Of a stretch of 64,000 nucleotides of DNA, positions 19,515 to 26,663 are shown in pieces; the stretch's first letter is position 1; every line of letters starts with the position of its first letter. The stretch is taken from the NCBI GenBank assembly GCA_045589495.1, contig JAZNPF010000038.1:1-64000 (forward strand), written 5' to 3'. The notes beneath the pieces are model-generated. The model ran no database searches. It had not been told where the DNA came from and saw nothing but the letters and a program-made list of their open reading frames with translations. The stretch is from SIG455 sp045589495. GTDB taxonomy: Bacteria > Bacillota > Clostridia > UMGS1810. Made by a program: the position numbers and the translations under genes.

Positions 19515-20300
19515 ATGATTAACAAAAAAATTCAATTAAGAGATAATAATCCAGATGTGTATATGGAAACATATATTATAGACGTACCTATGGATAATCC
19601 ACAGGTAGACACAAAATATCCTACTGTTGTGGTTTGCCCCGGAGGCGGATATAAATTTTGCTCAAAACGAGAGGCTGAGCCTATTGCACTTAATTTTAAT
19701 GCTGCAGGATTCAATGCAGTTGTTGTTTACTATTCTGTTGATACCGCTTACCCTGCTTCGCTTGAGGATTTATCAAAGGCGGTTGTAACTGTACGTGAAA
19801 ATGCTGATGAATGGAATGTTGATACTGATAAAATAGTAGTGTGTGGGTTTTCGGCAGGCGGTCATCTTGCGGCAAGCCTTGGCGTTCTATGGAACAGCGA
19901 GAGTTCAGTAAAAAGAGAAGACGGGCTCAATAAACCAAACGGAATGATTTTATCTTATCCTGTTATTACTGCCGGCGAAAAAGCGCACAGGGGCTCTATA
20001 GATGTCCTTTGCGGAGGCGATGACAGTATTATGGAAAAAGTGTCATTGGAAAAGCACGTAACAAGTGACTGTCCGCCTGCGTTTATCTGGCATACTTTTG
20101 GAGATGATGTGGTGCCGGTTGAAAACAGTCTGTACTTACTTGAAGCACTTTCAGATAAAAAAATATCAGCAGAAGCACATATATATCCTAAAGGCGGTCA
20201 CGGACTTTCTTTATCAAATGAATATGTATGTGTTGATGGCGGTGTACCTGAGGTCAGAGAATGGATAAAACTTGCTGTTAACTGGATGAAGAATTTATAA
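19515..20300 (+). CDS. Alpha/beta-hydrolase, acetyl-xylan-esterase-like
   Basis: The product is 261 residues from ATG 19515, chosen because ATGGAGAA lies 8 bases upstream; a GTG at 19497 is less likely. The oxyanion-hole-like CPGGGYKF is followed by the nucleophile elbow GFSAGG with Ser113. A late FGDDVVPVE and GGHGLS supply plausible catalytic Asp and His. This arrangement matches the short BD-FAE/Axe-type carbohydrate esterases that remove acetyl or other acyl groups from sugars. There is no signal peptide. Placed after GH20, it could deacylate imported oligosaccharides. The substrate is not readable from sequence. Confidence 0.8.
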   Translation: MINKKIQLRDNNPDVYMETYIIDVPMDNPQVDTKYPTVVVCPGGGYKFCSKREAEPIALNFNAAGFNAVVVYYSVDTAYPASLEDLSKAVVTVRENADEWNVDTDKIVVCGFSAGGHLAASLGVLWNSESSVKREDGLNKPNGMILSYPVITAGEKAHRGSIDVLCGGDDSIMEKVSLEKHVTSDCPPAFIWHTFGDDVVPVENSLYLLEALSDKKISAEAHIYPKGGHGLSLSNEYVCVDGGVPEVREWIKLAVNWMKNL

Positions 20301-20308
20301 TAAGCAAA

Positions 20309-20345
20309 AACCTCTTATGAATTTAAATTCATAAGAGGTTTTTTA
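20309..20345. terminator. Bidirectional terminator between convergent genes
   Basis: A perfect 32-bp palindrome (20309-20340, half-site AACCTCTTATGAATTT) is flanked by A-run on the left and T-run on the right. It can therefore end transcription of both the esterase gene and the minus-strand small-gene cluster. Confidence 0.85.
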
Positions 20346-20349
20346 TGTA

Positions 20350-20715
20350 TCAGTCATCTAATATGCCGGCAAGAAAAACAACTGTAAGTATAATTATCAG
20401 TAATGGATCATCGGCAGAATCTTTAAGCACTAAAAGTATGATTCCAAAAAGAATGATGTCATCAATATCAATATCTTTTAAAAATTTGTTCAGACTCCCG
20501 AACTGAGATGATGCGGAGTGATGCATTGCTGCCACTGCCGTATCGCTGTCGTGAACAGCAAATTCTATGTTCTCTTCTTCAATTGATGTGCTTTCGGTTA
20601 CTGCATCAGGTGGTGGAATTTCTTCAACGTTTTCTTTTGGTATTACCACCTCGCCATTGTACGAGGTGTTGTTTCTTGGGTAGGAACTGTAGCCGTCATA
20701 ATAACGCTTATACAT
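20350..20715 (-). CDS. Small protein with C-terminal hydrophobic segments
   Basis: The 121-residue protein has a Tyr-rich N-terminus (MYKRYYDGYSSYPRNN), an acidic Pro/Glu middle and a C-terminus with two hydrophobic stretches around residues 88-97 and 104-118 (ILFGIILLVL, LLIIILTVVFLAGIL). AAAGGCGGG lies 6 bases before the start. It is the last gene of a three-gene minus-strand run. I do not recognise a named family. Similar short Tyr-rich proteins ending in DD-hydrophobic segments occur in clostridial genomes as far as I recall. Possibly membrane-associated or spore-related, unproven. Confidence 0.65.
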   Translation of the reverse strand: MYKRYYDGYSSYPRNNTSYNGEVVIPKENVEEIPPPDAVTESTSIEEENIEFAVHDSDTAVAAMHHSASSQFGSLNKFLKDIDIDDIILFGIILLVLKDSADDPLLIIILTVVFLAGILDD

Positions 20716-20733
20716 ATAATTCCCGCCTTTCGC

Positions 20734-21075
20734 TTATTTGAAAATTGATATTATTTTAGATATCTGTATCAGCCGTATTGCCTGATCCATTTTTGTCATA
20801 CGTTTTTTGCCCATATACGGTTTTAGTGAGTTTAAAAGATTTATTCTCGGGTCATTTGCCGTTGAAGTCTGCTCAAGCATCTGCTTGATTTTAATCATAT
20901 TGTCTGCCTGAACATTCTGAGTCTGTATTGGCTCTTCTGCAAATTCCGCATCATCCTGAGATGATTGGGGTGGTTGAGAAGAATTGCCTTGCATACTTCC
21001 GAGAAGTGAAGACAACATATTTAATGTTTCCGGATTTTCAAGCATACTCTTAAGTTTGTCTGCCATATTATCCAT
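20734..21075 (-). CDS. Small helical protein of unknown function
   Basis: The 113-residue product contains an N-terminal amphipathic helix (MADKLKSMLENPETLNMLSS), a Gln/Ser/acidic linker and a conserved-looking C-terminus (DPRINLLNSLKPYMGKKR, then a basic helix ending ISKIISIFK). AAGGAGG precedes the start. Its N-terminal helix resembles the C-terminal part of the next protein (ADKLKN...NPEILDKLKNFF), which suggests a common origin. No enzymatic motif or transmembrane segment is seen. It is probably co-transcribed with its two neighbours. Confidence 0.7.
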   Translation of the reverse strand: MDNMADKLKSMLENPETLNMLSSLLGSMQGNSSQPPQSSQDDAEFAEEPIQTQNVQADNMIKIKQMLEQTSTANDPRINLLNSLKPYMGKKRMTKMDQAIRLIQISKIISIFK

Positions 21076-21086
21076 ATTAAGCCTCC

Positions 21087-21341
21087 TTATTTAAAGAAAT
21101 TTTTAAGTTTATCAAGTATTTCCGGATTTTTGGAAATCTGATTTATAATATCATCATTTGTCATATTCTTTAATTTATCTGCTGCATCGCCAAAGCCTAA
21201 TTCACGCATTTTTTTGGCTGCTGCCCCTAAATCCACTTTGCTTATACGGTCTTTAATGTTTTGGCCGTTTATCTGCTTAATCATTGCTTTGTCACTATCG
21301 CTTATATTACGTGAAATCTGTTCAATATTACGTTTATCCAT
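21087..21341 (-). CDS. Small helical protein, first gene of the minus-strand trio
   Basis: Starting at MDKRNIEQ gives 84 residues, with AAAGGA 9 bases upstream. An ATG three codons earlier would touch the ribosome site directly. The product is all-helical and charged, with LGAAAKKMRELGFGDAADKL and a C-terminal ISKNPEILDKLKNFFK similar to the start of the following gene. It is divergent from glmS, with a possible -10 box (minus strand TATAAT) at 21374-21379. Function unknown. Confidence 0.65.
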   Translation of the reverse strand: MDKRNIEQISRNISDSDKAMIKQINGQNIKDRISKVDLGAAAKKMRELGFGDAADKLKNMTNDDIINQISKNPEILDKLKNFFK

Positions 21342-21458
21342 AACGGTCATTCCTTTCTGTAAGATATCATTTTATTATATGCGTCTTTCTTTGCAATTGT
21401 GACGGAATTTTTTATTTTGTTTCTGCCAATAATATAATAAAGAAAGGCGGGTTTGTTT

Positions 21459-23264
21459 ATGTGCGGAATATGCGGATACACGGGCGGCAGTCAGGCTGCA
21501 GATATTTTGATTGAAGGTCTTGAACGTCTTGAATATCGGGGATATGATTCTGCCGGTATTGCTGTCTTGAATGGCGGTGCACTTGCTGTGAGAAAAATGT
21601 GCGGCAGAGTTGAGGTACTTAAAAATATTTGTGCGCAAAATTCTGTTTGCGGCACAACAGGGATAGGTCATACCAGGTGGGCTACTCATGGGGAAGCTAA
21701 CACAGTAAATTCCCATCCTCATACCAACTTAAGCGGAACAATAGCGGTTGTGCATAACGGAATAATAGAAAATAACGTGAAACTACGCTCTTTTCTAGTT
21801 GAAAAAGGTTACAGGTTTGTATCACAGACAGATACAGAAGTTATTCCGCATCTTATAGATTATTATTACAGAGAGTGCTTTGATTTTCTAGGTGCTGTAA
21901 GATGCGCCGTTTCAGACCTTGAGGGGAGTTATGCTATATCGGTTATATGCAGTGATTGCCCGGGAAAAATCATAGCAGTATGCCATCGGAGTCCGTTGGT
22001 AATTGGGTTGGGTGATGGCGAGAATTATTTATCGTCAGACATAAATTCATTTGCCGGAAAAACAAATAAAATGTATATTCTTGATAACGGCGAAATTGCT
22101 GTTGTAACTTCCGAAGGTGTCAGCATATACGATGAAAAGGGAATTCCCGTGAATAAAGAAATCTATCACAGCAATGCACATACTTGTAATTATGATATAG
22201 ATGTGTGTGATCATTATATGCTTAAAGAAATTTATCAGCAACCGCATATTTTAAGGCAGATAATTTCTACTAATGTTTTTGCAGACAAAAAAACTTGTTT
22301 TGGAGGGCTTGAATATAGAGATATTGAAAATATTGAAAAGATTTTTATTGTCGGTTGCGGAACTGCTTACCACGCAGCTTGTATGGGCAAATACATTATT
22401 GAAAAATATGCCGGAATACCGGTTGAAACAGATGTGGCTTCACAGTTCCGTTACAGAAATCCGATTATAAATGAAAAAACACTTGTTATAGCCATAACGC
22501 AATCGGGTGAAACGGCAGATACTTTGGCTGCTATGGAATTGGCTAAAAATAGTAATTCAAAGGTTATGTCAATCACCAATACCCCCAGAAGCAGCGCAAC
22601 CCGTCTGGCAGATTTCACATTCCTTACAACTGCTGGTCCTGAAGTTTCTGTGGCATCTACAAAAGCATATACTGCTCAACTTGCAACGGTTTATATACTG
22701 TCATTGTTTTTATCGGAAAACATAAAAAAAGAAGAAAACTCTGTGCTCAAAAATGCACTTTTAAGACTTCCTAAAGATATAACGTCTGCACTGGCTCTTG
22801 AAGACAAAATAAAAGATGTAGCAAAATCGCTTGTAAAATGCGAACACCTATACTATATCGGCAGGGGTAAAGACAGTGTAACAGCTGACGAGGGTGCACT
22901 TAAAATGAAAGAGATTACCTATATCCACGCAGAATCTTATCCTGCCGGAGAACTCAAGCATGGACCGATTGCGCTTATAGATGAAAAATCCGTAGTGATA
23001 GCAGTCAGTACAGATAAAGAACTGCATTCTAAAATGATGTCCAATATAAGTGAAGTTGTGGCACGTGGGGCTAAGGTTTTGTGCATTTCGCCTTATGAGG
23101 TTCCGGAAGCATCTTTAACTGTTAAAATTCCTGATGTGCACACTGACTTATTTCCGTTTACGTCAGTTGTTGTGATGCAACTTCTTTCATACTATACTGC
23201 TGTTTTACGAGGATGTGATGTTGACAAGCCCCGAAACCTTGCAAAATCTGTTACGGTGGAATAA
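21459..23264 (+). CDS. glmS: Glutamine--fructose-6-phosphate aminotransferase (isomerizing)
   Basis: The enzyme makes glucosamine-6-phosphate from fructose-6-phosphate and glutamine, the first step towards UDP-GlcNAc for peptidoglycan. The start is placed at ATG 21459 because the next residue must be the N-terminal catalytic Cys (MCGICGYTGG); AAAGGCGGG lies upstream. The class-II amidotransferase domain (1-230) shows HTRWATHG. Two SIS domains follow (VGCGTAYHAAC; ITQSGETADT; STKAYTAQ), and the C-terminus KPRNLAKSVTVE is canonical. The 601-residue length is normal. The 117-base upstream gap is too short for the glmS ribozyme found in some Firmicutes, so regulation must differ. Confidence 0.97.
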   Translation: MCGICGYTGGSQAADILIEGLERLEYRGYDSAGIAVLNGGALAVRKMCGRVEVLKNICAQNSVCGTTGIGHTRWATHGEANTVNSHPHTNLSGTIAVVHNGIIENNVKLRSFLVEKGYRFVSQTDTEVIPHLIDYYYRECFDFLGAVRCAVSDLEGSYAISVICSDCPGKIIAVCHRSPLVIGLGDGENYLSSDINSFAGKTNKMYILDNGEIAVVTSEGVSIYDEKGIPVNKEIYHSNAHTCNYDIDVCDHYMLKEIYQQPHILRQIISTNVFADKKTCFGGLEYRDIENIEKIFIVGCGTAYHAACMGKYIIEKYAGIPVETDVASQFRYRNPIINEKTLVIAITQSGETADTLAAMELAKNSNSKVMSITNTPRSSATRLADFTFLTTAGPEVSVASTKAYTAQLATVYILSLFLSENIKKEENSVLKNALLRLPKDITSALALEDKIKDVAKSLVKCEHLYYIGRGKDSVTADEGALKMKEITYIHAESYPAGELKHGPIALIDEKSVVIAVSTDKELHSKMMSNISEVVARGAKVLCISPYEVPEASLTVKIPDVHTDLFPFTSVVVMQLLSYYTAVLRGCDVDKPRNLAKSVTVE

Positions 23265-23342
23265 TGCATAGTTGCGGCTTAATATAAATTCTCTTTTTTT
23301 CACATTTTTTTGCAAAAAAGACTACCATTGTTGCATTTATTG

Positions 23343-23351
23343 TGGTATAAT
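23343..23351 (+). promoter_or_regulatory. Extended -10 promoter for zapA
   Basis: TGgTATAAT lies 30 bases upstream of the zapA start codon. No good -35 hexamer is present 17 bases upstream, which is usual for extended -10 promoters. Confidence 0.6.
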
Positions 23352-23380
23352 GTTATGTGATAAAATAGAGGAGGTGCCGT

Positions 23381-23743
23381 ATGGAAGATAAAATTAAAAC
23401 CGTAGTCAGAATATGCGGCTCAGATTATACTCTGGTAGGTTCAGAGAGTGAGGAATATATGCAGAAAGTGTGTCTTTATGTTGATAAAAAGATGCGCTCT
23501 ATTGCAGCCAATCCGCATCTGAATAATGTTCAGGTGGCTGTTTTATCCGCAATCAATATGAGTGACGATTACCACAAAGTTAAGGATTTGCAGGAAGAAA
23601 CTGCGGCTGAACTTAAAAAGTATAAAGAAGATTACTTTAATGCTACTTCTGCAGGCAAACGTCTTAAAGAAGAAAATTATGCACTTAAAGAAGAAATTCA
23701 GAACCTTAAAATCAAAATTGCCAAATTAGAGGGTGGCAGATGA
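23381..23743 (+). CDS. zapA: Cell division protein ZapA
   Basis: This 120-residue protein has the ZapA N-terminal fold (IKTVVRICGSDYTLVGSESEEYMQKV, VDKKMR) followed by a long C-terminal coiled coil (residues about 65-118, heptad-rich KEENYALKEEIQNLKIKIAKLEG). ZapA binds FtsZ and bundles protofilaments at the Z-ring. Its stop overlaps the ATG of the U32-family gene. GGAGGTG precedes the start. Confidence 0.9.
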   Translation: MEDKIKTVVRICGSDYTLVGSESEEYMQKVCLYVDKKMRSIAANPHLNNVQVAVLSAINMSDDYHKVKDLQEETAAELKKYKEDYFNATSAGKRLKEENYALKEEIQNLKIKIAKLEGGR

Positions 23744-25794
23744 GTATAGAAGTGTTGGTTCCTGCAGGTTCTTATGAGAATTTTGTTGCTGCTGTAAATA
23801 ATGGTGCAGATGCCGTGTATCTTGGCGGAAGTTCATTTTCTGCCAGGGCTAATGCGGTCAATTTTTCAGATGAAGAAATAGAAAAAGCCGTAAAGTATGC
23901 CCACGTACGTGGCCGCAAAGTTTATGTTGCATTAAATACTTTAGTGGAAGACGGAAAACTTGAAAGTGCCTATGAATTTGCAAAGTTCTGTTATAAAATC
24001 GGTGTTGACGCGCTTATTGTTCAGGACCTTGGTGTACTTTCTATGCTAAAAGAATGTTTTCCGGATTTCAAGTTAAACGCAAGTACGCAGATGACCGTAC
24101 ATAATTTAAAAGGCGTGAAAGCGGCAGAACGTGCAGGATTTTCAAGAGTTGTATTATCCCGCGAACTTTCAAAAAATGAAATCGGTGATATTTGTGCGGG
24201 TTCAGATGCTGAAATAGAGGTATTTGCACACGGTGCACTGTGTATGAGTTATTCCGGTCAATGTTTGATGAGCAGTTTTATAGGCGGACGTTCAGGTAAC
24301 CGCGGTGCGTGTGCACAACCCTGCAGATTGCCGTATACGCTTATAGATGCAGATGGAAAAACAGTTTGCGAAGAAAAATATCTTTTAAGCCTTAAAGATT
24401 TGTGTATGCTTGATGAAATCGGCACACTTTCAAAACTCGGTGTCAAATCCTTAAAAATAGAGGGCAGAATGAAAAACTCTGCCTATGTATCAATGTCGGC
24501 ACACCTTTATGATAAATACAGAAATGGTAATAAAGCAGATAAAAAAGATATTGATGACCTTGCATCGGTTTTTTCACGTAATGGCTTTACAAAAGGTTAT
24601 TTTGAAAATTTAACCGGACGCAATATGTTAAATATTGACCGCAACAATGATGATGTATATAAAAATGTTTCCGAAAAAGCAAAATCACGCGCAGAAGCAC
24701 TTGTAAAGTCGGAAGGGAAAAAGATAAAACTAAACGGAAGTTTTACAGCCTTGCTTGGTGAATTTCCTATGCTTTGTGTGTGGGATAACGAGGGACACAG
24801 CACAACTGTTGAGAGTGATGTTGTCACAGAGCAGGCGGTAAAAGTCCCTTTGACTCAGGAGCGTATATGTGAGCAGATGTTAAAGGTGGGCGGAACACCC
24901 TTTGAGTTTGAAGATTTTGTTGTAAACACAGACGATAATATCTCTTTGCCAATAAAAGAACTTAACAGTATGCGAAGATATGCACTTGATGATATAGAAA
25001 ATCAGCGTTCACAGATAATCGGAAGAAATAAATACAAGGATTTTTCGTTCAATATAATTAAGAGTTCACCCAAAACAGAATTCACTGCCACTGCACAAAC
25101 TTATGAGCAGGCGAAAGTTTTGGAAAGTACATCTGTTTCAAGAATATATATACCTAAGAATATTTATGAGAAGTATAATAACGAATTTGCGTCGGACAGA
25201 TATATTGTGACCTTGCCGGCGATAGAGTGCAATGATAAAACTGCTGATGGATATGCCAGAATATCTGTGTCAAACTTTTCTCAGGTTTATGACAATGCCA
25301 ATTTAAAACACGGCGGTTTCAGGCTGAATGTATACAATTCTATGGCGGTTAAGTTTTTAAAGGATGTGGGGTTTGACAGCGTATGTCTGTCACCCGAAAT
25401 GAATATAAACGCAATACGCAATATATCTAAAGATATACCCACAGAGGTTATTGCTTACGGATATATCCCTGTTATGACGGTGCGCAACTGTGTACTTAAA
25501 TCTGCAAACGGGAAATGCGTGTGCGACGGAAGAGTTAATTATTTAAAAGACCGCAAAGGTGCTCATTTTCCTGTTATGGCAGATAAAGAGAATTGCACGA
25601 ATGTAATACTTAACAGTACCCCGATATATATGGGCGATAAAATGAATGATATTTACCGCAGCGGTGTGGCGTATTCCAACTTTTACTTTACTTTTGAAAA
25701 TGCTGATGAGGTTAAAAATATAATAAGCCTTTATGAAAACGGAATGACTTTTGATAAATCGTATACAAGAGGGCATTTCTACAGAGGCGTATAG
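23740..25794 (+). CDS. U32-family RNA hydroxylation protein, RlhA-like
   Basis: The 684-residue protein opens with the U32 signature VLVPAGSYENFVAAVNNGADAVYLGG. Four cysteines near residues 165-200 occur as C-x6-C-x15-C-x3-C (ALCMSYSGQC...GACAQPC), the Fe-S ligand pattern of RlhA and TrhP. The length and the extra C-terminal (DUF3656-type) part fit RlhA, which hydroxylates 23S rRNA C2501 in E. coli, better than the shorter TrhP tRNA enzymes. The original peptidase label of this family is probably misleading. It overlaps zapA by 4 bases. Which RNA it modifies here cannot be decided from sequence. Confidence 0.85.
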   Translation: MSIEVLVPAGSYENFVAAVNNGADAVYLGGSSFSARANAVNFSDEEIEKAVKYAHVRGRKVYVALNTLVEDGKLESAYEFAKFCYKIGVDALIVQDLGVLSMLKECFPDFKLNASTQMTVHNLKGVKAAERAGFSRVVLSRELSKNEIGDICAGSDAEIEVFAHGALCMSYSGQCLMSSFIGGRSGNRGACAQPCRLPYTLIDADGKTVCEEKYLLSLKDLCMLDEIGTLSKLGVKSLKIEGRMKNSAYVSMSAHLYDKYRNGNKADKKDIDDLASVFSRNGFTKGYFENLTGRNMLNIDRNNDDVYKNVSEKAKSRAEALVKSEGKKIKLNGSFTALLGEFPMLCVWDNEGHSTTVESDVVTEQAVKVPLTQERICEQMLKVGGTPFEFEDFVVNTDDNISLPIKELNSMRRYALDDIENQRSQIIGRNKYKDFSFNIIKSSPKTEFTATAQTYEQAKVLESTSVSRIYIPKNIYEKYNNEFASDRYIVTLPAIECNDKTADGYARISVSNFSQVYDNANLKHGGFRLNVYNSMAVKFLKDVGFDSVCLSPEMNINAIRNISKDIPTEVIAYGYIPVMTVRNCVLKSANGKCVCDGRVNYLKDRKGAHFPVMADKENCTNVILNSTPIYMGDKMNDIYRSGVAYSNFYFTFENADEVKNIISLYENGMTFDKSYTRGHFYRGV

Positions 25795-25809
25795 AAGGAG
25801 AACTTAAAA

Positions 25810-26262
25810 ATGATTGCAGATGTAAAAATTAAGTTTTTAGAAACAAATAAAGAAAAAAATGTGCCGTTTTATGCAACATCAGGTTCTGCAGGTATGGATT
25901 TAACTGCTTGTCTTTCGGAAGATGTCACATTAGAACCGTTGGAACGCAGACTTATACCTACCGGCATCGCAATTCAGTTGCCGTCGGCTGATTTTGCGGC
26001 ATTTATATTTGCTCGTTCCGGACTCGCATCAAAACACGGAATTACATTGCCGAACTGTGTTGGTGTAATTGACAGCGATTATACCGGCGAACTTATGGTG
26101 TCGCTTATTAACCTGAGCCGCGAACCGTATACAATTAAACACGGTGAGCGTATAGCACAACTAGTTATAATGGAAGTTGCAAAAGCAAAATTCAATGTTG
26201 TGGATGAACTGGGTGTTACCGAAAGAGGTGACGGAGGATTTGGTTCCACAGGTCATTTTTAA
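25810..26262 (+). CDS. dut: dUTP diphosphatase
   Basis: All five trimeric dUTPase motifs are visible in 150 residues: AGMDLTA (1), RSGLASKHGI (2), GVIDSDYTGE (3), GERIAQLVI (4) and the P-loop-like RGDGGFGSTG (5). The enzyme hydrolyses dUTP to dUMP, keeping uracil out of DNA and feeding thymidylate synthesis. AGAAGGAG precedes the start. The length is standard. Confidence 0.96.
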   Translation: MIADVKIKFLETNKEKNVPFYATSGSAGMDLTACLSEDVTLEPLERRLIPTGIAIQLPSADFAAFIFARSGLASKHGITLPNCVGVIDSDYTGELMVSLINLSREPYTIKHGERIAQLVIMEVAKAKFNVVDELGVTERGDGGFGSTGHF

Positions 26263-26638
26263 TCGTATTAAACTCAACCCTTTTGATGTGTGTATAATGC
26301 TTTCTGTGGCAATATTTTCGGCGGTTGTGTTTTTATATGCATCAGGCGTGGGCGATATGCCGGCGGTTTGTGTTATTGAAGTGAACGGAGAAGAATTTGC
26401 GAGATATGATCTTTCTTCTCTTACGCAGGAAAAAGTTATTAAAATAGATAACGAGTTTGGCAAAAATACAATTGTTATTGACAGACACGGTGCCGCCGTA
26501 ATATATAGCGACTGTGCAGATAAGACTGAAGTTGAATCGGGGAAGATTACAACAGCGGGACAAAGCCTTATATGCTTGCCGCACAGATTAACTGTAAGGC
26601 TTGAAGGCAATGAAAAAACCGACGTAACCGCCTGGTAA
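26228..26638 (+). CDS. NusG domain II-containing membrane-anchored protein
   Basis: From GTG 26228 the product is about 136 residues. A hydrophobic N-terminal anchor (CIMLSVAIFSAVVFLYA) is followed by a compact beta domain of the stand-alone NusG-domain-II family (AVCVIEVNGEEFARYDL, NTIVIDRHGAAVIYSDCADKTEV, GQSLICLPHRLTVRLEG). It overlaps the end of dut. The start is uncertain: TTG 26177 would overlap dut by 86 bases and GTG 26228 has only a weak AAAGAG site. In other Firmicutes these proteins sit in envelope or redox loci; a specific role is not known to me. Confidence 0.75.
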   Translation: MTEDLVPQVIFNRIKLNPFDVCIMLSVAIFSAVVFLYASGVGDMPAVCVIEVNGEEFARYDLSSLTQEKVIKIDNEFGKNTIVIDRHGAAVIYSDCADKTEVESGKITTAGQSLICLPHRLTVRLEGNEKTDVTAW

Positions 26639-26663
26639 ACAAATTTAAAGGAGCATACTGAAG

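Noticed and set aside
21342..21458. glmS ribozyme upstream of glmS
   Set aside because: The gap between divergent starts is only 117 bases, shorter than the ribozyme with its core pseudoknots, and no core sequence is visible.
23740..25794. Reading the U32 protein as a secreted collagenase or peptidase
   Set aside because: There is no signal peptide, and the C-x6-C-x15-C-x3-C cluster fits the RNA-hydroxylation members RlhA/TrhP.
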